Source: Rhodothermales bacterium
GTDB taxonomy: Bacteria > Bacteroidota > Rhodothermia > Rhodothermales > JAHQVL01
Length of the DNA stretch: 64,000 bases
Direction: 5' to 3'
Assembly: GCA_041391505.1 (NCBI GenBank)
Contig: JAWKNW010000004.1
Coordinates: 124,001 to 188,000 of the forward strand
Below the pieces are notes generated by a model, which was not told the DNA's origin, searched no databases, and was given only the letters and a program-made list of their open reading frames with translations. A program made the translations under genes and the position numbers. Within the stretch, counting starts at the first letter, position 1, and the number at the start of each line of letters is the position of its first letter. Below are positions 1-9,700 of the stretch, one piece after another.

Positions 1-729
1 ACGCAGTGGAGTGTCCAGAGTGTGGGCAATGCCGCCTATTCGGGCCTCGTGATGGGGCCGCTCGATCTGCCGGACAACGTCGATAATCTCTCGCTGCTGC
101 TGATCTATCAGTGGGAGGCGAGCCTGCGGGCCGGCGAGGTCGGGATGAATGTGAAGCTATCCGACGATGGGGGCGCCTCATGGGCGCTCCTTCAGCCCGT
201 CGATGGCTACGAAGGCGTGATGGCCTCGACCGCGATACGCCAGATGGCCGGCGAATCGGCGTTCGTCGGCCGGCAGGTGGGGTTGCAGCAGGCGGTGTTC
301 GACTTGCTCGAGAGGAAAGGGCGCCAGATTTACCTGCGCATCGACGCCGCCGGCGTCCCCGGACCCGAGGAAGGGCCCTGGCGCGTGGGCACGGCCAGCC
401 TGCGCTACTCCACGCTGGAGACCGTCGGGGGAGGGTTCGATATTCCCCGCGCGCTGGCGCTCCACGCGAACTATCCGAATCCGTTCACCACAGGCACGAA
501 CCTGTCCTATACTCTCGCGGAAGAGGGCCATGTCGAACTGGCGGTTTACGATGTCCTCGGACGGCAGATGGATGTGCTCGTCGACGCCACGCAGCCGGCC
601 GGATCGTATACGCTCCCGTACGAGGTCGGTCATCTGGCCAGCGGGGTGTACCTCTTGCGGCTGTCGACCCCGGCCGGCGTCAAGGTGGTGCGGCTGGTGA
701 AAGTAGAACGTACGAGCCGCGCCCGATAA
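1..729 (+). CDS. C-terminal part of a secreted protein with T9SS sorting tail (5' truncated by window)
   Basis: The frame is open from base 1 and no start is visible, so this is the last 242 residues of a longer protein. The first part (about residues 15-140) looks like an extracellular beta-sandwich segment and is not assignable to a function. The last 90 residues form a typical T9SS type A sorting domain: a YPNPF motif, then a strand ending YDVLGR and a final strand ASGVYLLRL, with the protein ending soon after. In Bacteroidota such tails direct outer-membrane translocation by the type IX system and are then removed or processed. The enzymatic or adhesive part lies outside the window. Confidence 0.85.
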   Translation, partial: TQWSVQSVGNAAYSGLVMGPLDLPDNVDNLSLLLIYQWEASLRAGEVGMNVKLSDDGGASWALLQPVDGYEGVMASTAIRQMAGESAFVGRQVGLQQAVFDLLERKGRQIYLRIDAAGVPGPEEGPWRVGTASLRYSTLETVGGGFDIPRALALHANYPNPFTTGTNLSYTLAEEGHVELAVYDVLGRQMDVLVDATQPAGSYTLPYEVGHLASGVYLLRLSTPAGVKVVRLVKVERTSRAR

Positions 730-913
730 CGGGATCGCGTGTGCGCCGCGGCTGCTTGGGGGAGGGGGATCGACCCGCGCCGGCAAGAATTTTCCGGATG
801 GGCGCAACCTCGGGCAAGGGGTTCTGTTTATTGGGCGGAATGGGGGCGCACTCGTGGCTCGCAGCGCTGCCGCCGCTCGTTTGACTTGTTTTACATCGAC
901 TTAAAAAGAGATC

Positions 914-2191
914 ATGGACCACAAAGAAGGATCCTACAAAGTGCGCGATCTGGGCATGGCCGACGCCGGCCGCATGCGCATCGAATGGGCGGAGAGCCGT
1001 ATGCCGGTGCTCATGCGCCTTCGCGAGAAATACGCGGAATCCAAGCCCTTCAAAGGCTACAAGATCACCGGCTGCCTTCACGTGACGAAAGAGACCGCCG
1101 TGCTGATCGAGACGCTCGCCGCCTGCGGCGCCGAGGTGGCGTGGAGCGGGTGCAACCCGTTGAGCACGAACGACGAAGTGGCTGCGGCCCTCGCGAAAGG
1201 CGGCATCGAGATTTATGCCTGGCATGGCATGAATACCGAGGAATTCTACTGGTGCATCGACCGCACGATCGACAAGACGCCGCACCTCACGCTTGATGAC
1301 GGCGCCGACCTCATCTTTACCGTCCACAATCGTTTCCCCGAGAAGGCGAACACGATCATCGGCGGCAGCGAAGAAACCACGACGGGCGTCCATCGCCTCC
1401 GCGCCATGGCGGCGGACGGCAAGATGCTGTACCCGGTCTACGCCGTCAACGACGCGGAGACGAAATGGGACTTCGATAACGTCTACGGCACCGGGCAGAG
1501 CACGCTCGACGGCGTGCTGCGCGCGACGAGCGTGCTCATCGCCGGCAAAAACGTCGTCGTCGCCGGCTACGGCCATTGCGGCCGCGGCGTCGCGATGCGG
1601 GCGAAAGGGCTGGGCGCCAATGTCATCGTGACCGAGGTGAAGCCGACGGCCGCTCTCAAGGCTATCCTCGAGGGCAACAAGGTGATGACGATGGACGAAG
1701 CCGCTGCGGTCGGCGACATCTTCATCACGGCTACCGGCATGAGCGACGTGGTTCGCGGCCGGCACTTCGCCAAGATGAAGGACGGCGCCATCGTCTGCAA
1801 CACGGGGCACTACGACGTCGAGCTCAACCTGAAGGAGCTGGCGGAGCTGTCCACCGATACGCGCATCATCCGCGCCAACAACCGGGAGTACACCCTGGAA
1901 AACGGCCGGCGCGTGTTCGTCCTGGCGGACGGACGCCTGGTCAACCTCGCGGCGGCGGAAGGCCATCCGTCGGAAGTGATGGACATGAGCTTCGCCAACC
2001 AGTTCATGGCGCACCTGACGCTGGTGCAGGCCCATAAGCGCGGCGACAAGCTGGAGCCGATCGTGTATGATTTGCCGGAGGCGCTCGACCAGGAAATCGC
2101 CGGCGTGAAGCTGGAAACGATGGGCCTGTCGATCGACACCCTCACGGAAGAGCAGATCGCCTACGCGACGGACTACGCCGCCGGCACCTGA
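914..2191 (+). CDS. ahcY: Adenosylhomocysteinase (S-adenosyl-L-homocysteine hydrolase)
   Basis: A cytoplasmic NAD-dependent enzyme that splits S-adenosylhomocysteine into adenosine and homocysteine, removing the product inhibitor of SAM-dependent methylation. The 425-residue protein shows the family hallmarks: HVTKETAVLIETL and NPLSTNDEVAAAL in the substrate domain, a Rossmann motif GYGHCGRG near residue 218, NTGHYDVEL, and HPSEVMDMSFANQ near the C terminus. It is shorter than the ~470-residue forms, which fits the group lacking the roughly 40-residue insertion. The ATG follows an A-rich stretch rather than a strong Shine-Dalgarno. It is monocistronic: a hairpin terminator follows and the next gene is convergent. 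Confidence 0.97.
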   Translation: MDHKEGSYKVRDLGMADAGRMRIEWAESRMPVLMRLREKYAESKPFKGYKITGCLHVTKETAVLIETLAACGAEVAWSGCNPLSTNDEVAAALAKGGIEIYAWHGMNTEEFYWCIDRTIDKTPHLTLDDGADLIFTVHNRFPEKANTIIGGSEETTTGVHRLRAMAADGKMLYPVYAVNDAETKWDFDNVYGTGQSTLDGVLRATSVLIAGKNVVVAGYGHCGRGVAMRAKGLGANVIVTEVKPTAALKAILEGNKVMTMDEAAAVGDIFITATGMSDVVRGRHFAKMKDGAIVCNTGHYDVELNLKELAELSTDTRIIRANNREYTLENGRRVFVLADGRLVNLAAAEGHPSEVMDMSFANQFMAHLTLVQAHKRGDKLEPIVYDLPEALDQEIAGVKLETMGLSIDTLTEEQIAYATDYAAGT

Positions 2192-2214
2192 TCGCCCGCG
2201 ACACCGAGTACCAT

Positions 2215-2253
2215 AAAAAAAGCCGCATCGGACAATCCGGTGCGGCTTTTTTT
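2215..2253. terminator. Bidirectional intrinsic terminator between ahcY and fdxA
   Basis: A 12-bp stem (2221-2232 with 2235-2246, one G-U pair) closes a very small loop. It is preceded by an A run and followed by seven T residues, so it works on either strand. It sits between the convergent ahcY and fdxA genes. Confidence 0.93.
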
Positions 2254-2270
2254 GCGTTTTGCGCGCGGCC

Positions 2271-2621
2271 TTATTCGCCGCCATCCCAGGTCAGGATATC
2301 CTGTTCGGATTTCTCCTTCTTGGCCCAGGTCTCCGCGTCGGGGAGCGGGTCCTGTTTGCTGGTGATGTTGTGTCCCTGCTGCTGCCACTGGTTCGCCAGG
2401 TAGGTATTCCATTCGGCGTAGTGCTGGAGGTGCGCCGGCAACTCGTCGTCCGCGTAAATGGCCTCCACAGGGCAAACGGGTACGCATGCGTTGCAGTCGA
2501 TGCATTCGTCGGGGTGGATCGCCAGGAAATTGGGACCTTCGTAGAAGCAATCGACCGGACAGACTTCCACGCAATCGGTGTGTTTGCAGTTAATGCAGGC
2601 CTCGGTGACAACGTAAGGCAT
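2271..2621 (-). CDS. fdxA: 7Fe ([3Fe-4S]/[4Fe-4S]) ferredoxin
   Basis: A small cytoplasmic electron carrier of 116 residues resembling Azotobacter ferredoxin I. By analogy, Cys9, Cys17 and Cys50 would bind the [3Fe-4S] cluster, and Cys21, Cys40, Cys43 and Cys46 the [4Fe-4S] cluster. Cys12 and Cys25 match the non-ligand cysteines of the family. The motif CVEVCPVDCFYEG is nearly identical to the reference family. A charged tail of about 50 residues follows the fold. The start is well supported: AAGGAGG lies 8 bases upstream of the ATG, an unusually strong Shine-Dalgarno for this window. Its redox partner is not evident from the neighbours. Confidence 0.96.
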   Translation of the reverse strand: MPYVVTEACINCKHTDCVEVCPVDCFYEGPNFLAIHPDECIDCNACVPVCPVEAIYADDELPAHLQHYAEWNTYLANQWQQQGHNITSKQDPLPDAETWAKKEKSEQDILTWDGGE

Positions 2622-2660
2622 AGGAGGATCCTCCTTCGTAACAAATAATGCGGTAGTGGC

Positions 2661-2684
2661 AAAAAAAGCCGCTTTTTAGCGGGC
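2661..2684 (-). terminator. Putative intrinsic terminator downstream of ruvB
   Basis: Read on the minus strand, a short CCGCT/AGCGG stem with a 4-base loop is followed by CTTTTTTT (complement of the A run at 2661-2667). It lies between the end of ruvB and the start of fdxA, so it would stop ruvB transcripts before fdxA. The 5-bp stem is weak. Confidence 0.5.
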
Positions 2685-2803
2685 GTTCAGAAAATACGTC
2701 CTGTCCACAGGGAAACCAAGTTCGGTGCACGCTTTTGTGTGCCGGCGTCTGATCCGGGTGCGGTTCGCGCCAGGCCGAACGCGCCCCGCGGAGCCGGAGG
2801 CGC

Positions 2804-3817
2804 CTACTCGAACAGGTCGCCGGTACGGAGGGGAGGGATGCGGTCGAAATGCGCGTACGCCCGCGCCGTGGCCACACGGCCCCGCGGCGTCCGCTCGATG
2901 AAGCCTTCCTGGATCAGGTAGGGTTCGTACACCTCCTCGATGGTGCCGGCTTCCTCGCCGGCGGAGACGGACAGGTTGGAAAGACCGGTCGGTCCACCGG
3001 AAAATTTTTCTATCAGCGTGAGCAAAATGCGCTTGTCCATCTCGTCCAGTCCTTCGGAATCGACGTCGAGCGCGTTGAGCGCGTGGTCGGCGATGGCGCG
3101 CGTGATCCGGCCGTCGCCTTTGACCTGGGCGAAGTCGCGGGTGCGACGGAGCAGGCGGTTGGAGATGCGCGGTGTGCCCCGGCTTCGTCGCGCGATCTCG
3201 TAGGCGCCGGTCTCGTCGATCTCGAGCTTGAGGATGGCGGCGGATCGGAGGACGATGCGCTGGAGCAGGTCGGCGTCGTAGTAGTCGTAACGGAAATCGA
3301 TGCCGAAGCGGGCCCGCAGGGGCGCCGTGAGCAGGCCCTTGCGGGTGGTCGCGCCAATGAGGGTGAACGGCGGCAACGCGATCTGGACGCTTCGGGCGTT
3401 CGGGCCGGCGTCGATGACGATGTCGATCTTGTAGTCTTCCATCGCCGAGTACAGGTATTCCTCGACGATCGGGCTGAGGCGGTGGATCTCGTCGATAAAG
3501 AGCACGTCGCCTTCCTCAAGGTTCGTCAGCACGCCGGCGATGCTGGCGGGCTTGTCCAGCACCGGACCGCTCGTGCTCTTGAGGCCGGCGCCCATCTCGC
3601 TGGCGATGATGTGCGCGAGGGTCGTTTTCCCCAGCCCGGGCGGCCCTGAGAGGAGGACGTGATCGAGGGTCTCACCGCGTTGCAGCGCGGCCGTCATGAA
3701 GATCTGCAGGTTCTCCTTGATCTTCTGCTGCCCGATGAACTCATCCAGCCGGCCGGGCCGCAGGGCGCGCTCGAAGTCTTCCTCGCGTGGATCGTGTGCT
3801 GTTCGGTGTGATGACAT
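2804..3817 (-). CDS. ruvB: Holliday junction branch migration DNA helicase RuvB
   Basis: The AAA+ motor of the RuvAB complex, which drives branch migration of Holliday junctions in recombinational repair. The chosen start gives 337 residues, the usual family length. Visible motifs are Walker A (GPPGLGKTT), Walker B (LFIDEIHRL), sensor 1/arginine-finger segment (GATTRKGLLTAPLRARFG), and the C-terminal winged-helix segment ending IERTPRGRVAT. An in-frame start further upstream would add about 85 residues read through a heptamer repeat (VIGHWSL repeats) and is rejected because family members begin just before ERALRPGRLDEFIGQ. No Shine-Dalgarno is evident. Confidence 0.97.
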   Translation of the reverse strand: MSSHRTAHDPREEDFERALRPGRLDEFIGQQKIKENLQIFMTAALQRGETLDHVLLSGPPGLGKTTLAHIIASEMGAGLKSTSGPVLDKPASIAGVLTNLEEGDVLFIDEIHRLSPIVEEYLYSAMEDYKIDIVIDAGPNARSVQIALPPFTLIGATTRKGLLTAPLRARFGIDFRYDYYDADLLQRIVLRSAAILKLEIDETGAYEIARRSRGTPRISNRLLRRTRDFAQVKGDGRITRAIADHALNALDVDSEGLDEMDKRILLTLIEKFSGGPTGLSNLSVSAGEEAGTIEEVYEPYLIQEGFIERTPRGRVATARAYAHFDRIPPLRTGDLFE

Positions 3818-3873
3818 GCGTTGCGATGGTGCGCGGTCCTGGGGCTGTGAGCGACCGCCGGCCGCGGGCGATC

Positions 3874-3957
3874 GGGAACCCGCCGGAGGCGACGCGTTCG
3901 ACCAATGACCAATGACCAATGACCAATGACCAATGACCAATGACCAATGACCAATGA
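3874..3957. repeat. 27-bp flank plus 8 tandem copies of CCAATGA
   Basis: Positions 3902-3957 are eight perfect copies of the heptamer CCAATGA, preceded by a 27-bp flank (3874-3900, beginning GGGAACCCGC and ending ACGCGTTCG). The same flank (23 of 27 bases identical) with the same eight copies occurs at 62792-62874. This copy lies in the region between the divergent ruvB and DUF3109 genes, inside the probable ruvB leader. Confidence 0.95.
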
Positions 3958-4065
3958 CCCGTTTGATTGTCCCAAGATAGGGATTTCCGTTAATTGATCG
4001 AGGCGGTGTAACCGGAGCCGTGGGCGTGTCGATAAAAAGATATTTCCATGAATGTGCGATGGATG

Positions 4066-4094
4066 TTGACAAGCGTTCCTTTAATCACTATATT
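4066..4094 (+). promoter_or_regulatory. Sigma-70-like promoter of the DUF3109 gene, near-leaderless
   Basis: A perfect TTGACA (4066-4071) and TATATT (4089-4094) are separated by exactly 17 bases. Transcription would start around 4101, and the ATG is at 4103, implying a leaderless or almost leaderless mRNA. Confidence 0.65.
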
Positions 4095-4102
4095 TTGGCA
4101 TT

Positions 4103-4696
4103 ATGTTTGCTGTAGGTAGCGTATTAGTATCGGACAACGTGCTCGATGCCCCGTTCACCTGCAACCTCGGAGCGTGCCTGGGCGGGTGCTGTGTTGTCGG
4201 ATCATCCGGCGCCCCACTGGAGCCGGACGAGCGAGCAGCGTTGGAGCGGGCCTTGCCCCGGGTTCGCAAGTTATTGCGGCCAGAGGCCCGCGCGATCATC
4301 GAGGAGCACGGTCCCTGGGAAGAAGTCGAAGAAGGACGGTATGCCACGCGCTGCGTGGACAAGGCCGAGTGCGTCTTCGTCTACTACGAGGGTCCGATTG
4401 CGAAGTGCAGCCTTCAAAAGGCGTACCGTGACGGTCGTATCGACTTCGAAAAGCCTGTGTCGTGCCACCTCTACCCGATCCGCGTCCAGCGGTATGGCGA
4501 CTACGAGGCACTGAATTACGAGCAAATCAGCCTCTGCACCCCGGCGATCAAACATGGGCAGCGGCACGGTACCCAGCTAATGGACTTCCTACGCGAACCG
4601 CTTGTGCGCAAGTATGGCGAAGAATGGTATAAGCAGTTCCGTGAAGCATGCATTGAGCGCCGGAAGGCGCTGGGCCTGCATCGGGACTCGGATTAA
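4103..4696 (+). CDS. DUF3109 family protein (cysteine-rich, YkgJ-related)
   Basis: A 197-residue cytoplasmic protein of the DUF3109 family common in Bacteroidota. No biochemical function is established that I can rely on; the related YkgJ family is described as a putative zinc/iron-chelating domain. Conserved cysteines begin with Cys20, Cys25, Cys29 and Cys30 (in TCNLGAC and GGCCV) and continue in TRCVDKAEC, AKCSL, SCHLYPIR and SLCTP, consistent with metal binding. The start fits the family pattern of a short hydrophobic N terminus before VSDNVLD. It lies 18 bases upstream of rpoN and is probably co-transcribed with it. Confidence 0.85.
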   Translation: MFAVGSVLVSDNVLDAPFTCNLGACLGGCCVVGSSGAPLEPDERAALERALPRVRKLLRPEARAIIEEHGPWEEVEEGRYATRCVDKAECVFVYYEGPIAKCSLQKAYRDGRIDFEKPVSCHLYPIRVQRYGDYEALNYEQISLCTPAIKHGQRHGTQLMDFLREPLVRKYGEEWYKQFREACIERRKALGLHRDSD

Positions 4697-4714
4697 AGAT
4701 TTTGAGAGATCACG

Positions 4715-6217
4715 ATGCTAAACCTTCATCAAAAACAATCGCTTCAGCAGAAGCTGTCGCCGCAGCAAATCCAGTACATCAAGCTGCTGCAACTGCCGAC
4801 GCTCGCGCTGGAGCAGCGGATCAAGGCCGAGCTTGAATCCAATCCGCTCCTTGAGGAAGGCGACGAGGACGAAACCAAGGAAGAAGCCGAAGCGCAGGAA
4901 GAGCCGGCCGAGGACACCCTCGACCAGGTGGAGCTGCAGAAAGACGACCAGATCAATAAAGAAGACGACTACGACTGGGATGAATTCCTGAACAGCGCCG
5001 AGGATCTCTACGGATACAAGGCCCAGGTGGATCACAGCGAAGAGGAGGACGACCGCGAATTCCCGTTGCCGGCCCGTGTGTCGATGGCTGAACACCTCAT
5101 GGATCAGCTTCCCTTCCTCAACCTCAACGAGACCGAACTCCTGATCGCCGAACAGATCATCGGCTCGATCGACGAGGACGGCTACCTCCGCCGGCCGCTG
5201 GAATCGATCATCGACGACATCATGTTCAACCAGGGACTGATGTTGTCCGACGAAGACGTCGAGCATGTCCTCGAGCGTATCCAGCGTCTTGACCCCGTCG
5301 GGATCGCCGCGCGCGATCTGAAGGAATGCCTGCTCGTCCAGCTCGACAACCTGCCCGACGATCTGCGCGGACGCGACGTGGCCATCGCCATGCTCGAGAA
5401 GGCGTACAAAGCCTTTACGATGAAGCATTTCGACGCGATCATGAAGCGTCTCGATGCGTCCTCCGAAGAACTCAAGGAAGCGTTCGATCTGATCCAGCGC
5501 CTCAATCCGAAACCGGGCGAGGGCGAATTCACGGCGGCGCAGAACTACATCACGCCGGACTTTTCCGTGGTCTTCGTCGAAGGCGAGTTCTACATCAACC
5601 TGAACAGCGGCAATACGCCCGAACTGCGGATCTCCCGGCAGTACCGGCAGATGCTGCATCAGATTTCCGCCGAAAAGAAGAATCCCGAACGCAAAAACGG
5701 GAGCGCTTTCGATACGGATACCAAGCAGTTTCTGCGCGGCAAACTGGAGTCGGCCCGCTGGTTCATCAATTCGATCAATCAGCGCCGGCAGACGATGATG
5801 AAGGTCATGCGCGCCATCGTCGAGATCCAGGAGGACTTCTTCAAGTTCGGCGAAGGGTATCTGCGGCCGATGATCCTCAAGGACGTCGCCGAACGGATCA
5901 ACATGGACATTTCCACGGTGAGCCGCGTCGTCAACGGCAAATACGTCCAGACCGAGTTCGGGGTCTACGAGCTGAAATACTTCTTCTCGGAAGGCCTCAC
6001 GACCGACAGCGGCGAGGAGATCTCCAACAAGGAGGTCAAGGCGATCATCGAGACGATCATCGGGGGTGAAGAGAAGCGCAAGCCGCTATCGGATCAGAAA
6101 ATTGCCCAGATGCTCGAAGAGAAAGGGTTTCAGATCGCGCGCCGCACGGTCACGAAATACCGCGAACAGCTCGGCATTCCGGTCGCCCGGCTGCGCAAAG
6201 AGATTGTCCTCACCTGA
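4715..6217 (+). CDS. rpoN: RNA polymerase sigma-54 factor
   Basis: An alternative sigma factor that recognises -24/-12 promoters and needs an AAA+ activator. The 500-residue protein has the Gln/Leu-rich activator-interacting region I (about residues 1-50, starting LNLHQKQSLQQKLSPQQ), a very acidic region II linker (about 50-110), the core-binding region, a helix-turn-helix (LKDVAERINMDISTVSRVVNGKY region, about 385-410) and the RpoN box ARRTVTKYREQLGIP near residue 475. The C terminus follows the box closely, as is normal. It shares its transcript with the DUF3109 gene upstream. No cognate activator is encoded in the window. Confidence 0.97.
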   Translation: MLNLHQKQSLQQKLSPQQIQYIKLLQLPTLALEQRIKAELESNPLLEEGDEDETKEEAEAQEEPAEDTLDQVELQKDDQINKEDDYDWDEFLNSAEDLYGYKAQVDHSEEEDDREFPLPARVSMAEHLMDQLPFLNLNETELLIAEQIIGSIDEDGYLRRPLESIIDDIMFNQGLMLSDEDVEHVLERIQRLDPVGIAARDLKECLLVQLDNLPDDLRGRDVAIAMLEKAYKAFTMKHFDAIMKRLDASSEELKEAFDLIQRLNPKPGEGEFTAAQNYITPDFSVVFVEGEFYINLNSGNTPELRISRQYRQMLHQISAEKKNPERKNGSAFDTDTKQFLRGKLESARWFINSINQRRQTMMKVMRAIVEIQEDFFKFGEGYLRPMILKDVAERINMDISTVSRVVNGKYVQTEFGVYELKYFFSEGLTTDSGEEISNKEVKAIIETIIGGEEKRKPLSDQKIAQMLEEKGFQIARRTVTKYREQLGIPVARLRKEIVLT

Positions 6218-6414
6218 GGACATCGCCGGCCTTTCCGTACCGCACATCCCGAACGCGAGCCGCCCGACGCACGGCGGTCGCGCCAGCAAATCGCTATTTT
6301 TTTCTGTGGTCCCGGGTTTATCCGGCGCTCGTCGCGAAAGTTGGCCCGTAGTTTGTATAAGAATTTGCTAAACAGTGATTTCGTTGACCCCCTGAATATG
6401 TTTGAGGCTCGCAT

Positions 6415-6678
6415 ATGACCACGCACCCGAGGCTCCCCGCAACACGCGCTCATTCGGCGCTTCCCAGATTGTTCGCACTGTACGTTTCCGGTAAAATCGC
6501 GGAAACGTCCTGGGAAGACATGATGCATGCCATCGACGAAGGGGCGGAAACGCAGGAAGAGCGCGAAGGGCTGGCGAAATATTTCGCGGATGCCTTCTTC
6601 GAGACGGGCGCGGAAACGATGAAAGTGCCCGCTGTCGACGAAATCCAGGATTTGCTCGGCGTCATGCGCGCCAATTAA
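6415..6678 (+). CDS. Hypothetical protein, 87 residues
   Basis: A small soluble protein I do not recognise. After a short basic N terminus it is largely helical and acidic (WEDMMHAIDEGAETQEEREGLAKYFADAFFETGAE), with no cysteine, membrane segment or signal peptide. It is supported as a gene by its isolated position with about 200 bases of leader, by normal codon composition and by the strong hairpin terminator about 70 bases after its stop. The helical middle could be a protein-protein interaction module; no function is inferred. Confidence 0.6.
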   Translation: MTTHPRLPATRAHSALPRLFALYVSGKIAETSWEDMMHAIDEGAETQEEREGLAKYFADAFFETGAETMKVPAVDEIQDLLGVMRAN

Positions 6679-6745
6679 CGATAGATTTTTCCCAGGAAAC
6701 GAGATCCGGCGGCATTCGTGGCTGGTGCTTCCGGATCTTCCTGAT

Positions 6746-6781
6746 AAAAAGACCGCGTCCCGTAAGACGCGGTCTTTTTTT
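6746..6781. terminator. Bidirectional intrinsic terminator
   Basis: AAAAA GACCGCGTC (6746-6759), a 6-base loop and GACGCGGTC followed by seven T form a 9-bp perfect stem extended by A-T pairs. It separates the 87-residue gene from the convergent cytochrome c/HEAT gene and can serve both. Confidence 0.95.
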
Positions 6782-6799
6782 ATTCGTCCGGCTCCGGGG

Positions 6800-9700
6800 T
6801 CAGCGCAGCGTCGCGAGGTAGGCGACGACGTCCCGCACTTCACGCCGGCTTAAAATGAGACCCATCGGCGGCATGGCGCTCGCCCCGGTCTCGCGCTGAC
6901 GGATGGACGCCACGGGCACCTCATGCTCCTCGCCTTCCGCATCGACGAGGCGGACCGTCTGCGCGTCCTCGCTTCGGACGGTGCCGCGAACGACGTCGCC
7001 GTTTTCGAGCGTGAGCGATACGAGGCCGAAGCCGGGCGCGATACGGGCGTTCGGGGCGACAACCGACTCAAGAAGCGCCTCGCGCGGCAGCCGCTGGGCG
7101 ACGTGCGAGAGATCCGGCCCCACATCGCCGCCGCGCCCGTCGATGGCGTGGCAGCGCATGCACTGCGCCGCCTCGTGCCGGAAAACGACCCGCCGGCCCG
7201 CTTCGGCATCGCCGCCGAGCAGCGCGTCCCCGAACCGGACCACGGGTTCAGCCTGTTCGAGCGCGGCCCGGTAGGCGGCAACGCGGGCCGTGAGTTCGTC
7301 GGTCTGCTGGGCTTCGGCGGCTTCCAGCAGATCGAGCTGGAGTTCGGGGCGCCAGTCGCCGGCCTCGAGCCGGGTCAGCAAGCGGAGCAACACGTCCCGC
7401 GCGTGGTCGGTCTTGACCAGTCCGAGGGCGCGAAGCGCGGCCTGTTGTTCGGGAATCGGGGCGCGATCGAGGACGGCGTAGAGCATTTCGGCGACGCTGG
7501 CGCCCGGCAGGGACGCTCCCGGGATGAGGCCGAGCGCCGTCATGCGGACGGCCTCGGCGCGGTCGGCCAGGGCCTGCTGGATCGCGTCCGCCAGCTGCTC
7601 GTCGCCCATGACGTTGAGCGCGTTCAGCGCGGCGATCCGGAGCTCGGGCGCGGCGGCTCCGCGCAGCAGCGCCCGGAGGGCCGGCAGCGTGGATTCCTCG
7701 TTGAGCCGGCCGGCCGCCTCGGCGGCGGCGACGGCCACGGGGGTTGAGGCGCCCCGCAGGAGCGGGGTGGCGATGCCGGCGAACGCCTCGCGCGCCGGCG
7801 CCCCGTCGCGCGGCACCGGGCCGCGGTACCGGCCGTCGACGCGATCGACCACCGAGGGATTCGGCCACGTCGACAGGGCGGCGAGCGCCTCCACGCGCAT
7901 GGCTTCGGGTGCATCCGTTCGGGCGGCGTACGCGGCCAGGCGGCGCGTGCCGTCGGTCGTGCCGAGACGGGCATTGGCGCTGATGACGCGACGGACGAGC
8001 GGCTCGCCGGAGAGACGCGGCGTATCGAGCAGCGCCGCGAGCGCCGGCAGGGCGGCTTCGATCCCGCCGTCGTCGTTGATGGCCCGGGCGGCCTCCGTGA
8101 CGATGTACGGGTCCGTGTCGCGCAGGAAGGCGGCGACGCCGGCGTCGCGCATGCGGCGGAGCGTGACCACCGCGGCGATGCGCAGGGCGCGCGAGCCATG
8201 GCCGGCCAGGGCAGCCACCGGCGCCGCGTCGCCGATGCGCGCGAGGGCCAGCGTGCCGGCGTGCCGGAGGTACACATCTTCGTCGTCGTTCGCTTCGAGC
8301 AGGGCGATGAGCGGCTGAATGGCCGGCTTGTAGGCCATGCGTCCGAGCGCTTCGGCGGCATAAAAACGCGCGCGCGGCGCCTCGTCCGTCAGCTGGCGTA
8401 CGAGCTGTTCGGCGGCACCGTCGAGCCGAAGGTCGCCAATTGTCTTGGCCGCCTGTGCCCGGATTTCGGCGTCCGGGTCGTTCAGGAGGTCGGGGTAGAG
8501 CGCGTTGCCATAGGCCGGGTTCGCGCGGGCCATCTGCCCGATTCCCCAGATGCCGTGGATGCGCGCCAGGCGCTCGCCGGCAGTCGTGGCGGCGTCGCGC
8601 AGGACGTCGAAGCCGCGATCGCCGCGCCGCGCCAGCTCGAACTGGGCTTCCTGGCGGACGCGCATGTCGGCATGGCCGAGCAGCGCGCCGAGCCGGCTGT
8701 CTTCCAGGTCCTCGAAGCCGGCCTGCAGCAGCTGCTGCGTTTCGCCGCGCAACGGATTGCGGGCGCCGGGGGCGACATCGATCTTCCAGATGCGGCCGGC
8801 ATTTTTTGTGCCCCAGCCGTCGAGCCAGTCGGCCGCATACAGTGCGCCGTCGGGCGCGATGTCAAGCCCGGTCGTCAGGATGCCGCGGGCGAACTCGGTG
8901 TCCTCGGCCAGCTCGAACGAGGCGCCTCTGGGCGCAAGCCGGAAGGCGAAGATGCGGGACCGGGCCGGCGAGCCGGTAAACTCCGCCACGAAGAAGCGAT
9001 CGCGCCAGGCGTCGCCGAGGCCGGTGCCGGGGTTGTAGACCATGCCGGCCGGACCGCTGTGGTAGGCGGCCACGGGCGGCAGGATGTAGGCGGCCTGTCC
9101 GTCGAACCGGGGTTTATAGAGGCCTTCGTCCATCCACACCTTGTAGGTGTTGTTGTCGGGATCCACGTACTTCCCGTACTGCCAGTTGGCGCGCCAGCCG
9201 CTGTCCGAGCCTTCCACCAGATGCACGAGCCGCTCGTGCTCCCCGGGATGATCGCCGTCGTTATCGACGCTGATGAGGTTGCCGTAGGCGTCGAAGACGA
9301 ATTCGTGCGTGTTGCGCACGCCGGCGGCGAACACCTCGAAGCCGCTCCCGTCGGGCTCCGAACGGAGGATGGCCCCCTGGTTCGGGTAGGCCCATACCTT
9401 GCCTTCCTGATCCGTCACGTTGAACCCGATGTCGCCGACCGACCAGTAGATGCGCCCATCGGGGCCGGCGATCAGGCCCGACATGCCGTGGCCGCCGAAA
9501 CCGATGTGGACGTTGTATCCGTGGCTGATGGAGACCATCTTGTCGGCCTGGCCGTCGCCCGACGTATCCGTGAGCCGCCACATATCCGGGCCCACGCCGA
9601 CATAAACGTCGTCGCGGAACGGCAGCACGGCGCCGGCGACATCCGTGATCTCGGTATGAAAATCCTCCACATAACGCTGGGAACGGTCCGCCACCCCGTC

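Noticed and set aside
730..913. SAM or SAH riboswitch upstream of ahcY (GGCTCGCAGCGCTGC was suggestive)
   Set aside because: The conserved elements of the SAH motif are not in the right order and no complete helix set could be drawn.
680..2284. Long open frame on the minus strand opposite ahcY
   Set aside because: It is antisense to a certain gene, has low-complexity Arg/His/Ala composition and no family resemblance; such frames are expected at this GC content.
3694..4072. RuvB N-terminal extension and small frames reading VIGHWSL repeats
   Set aside because: The heptamer array is open in several frames; RuvB homologues start just downstream of it.
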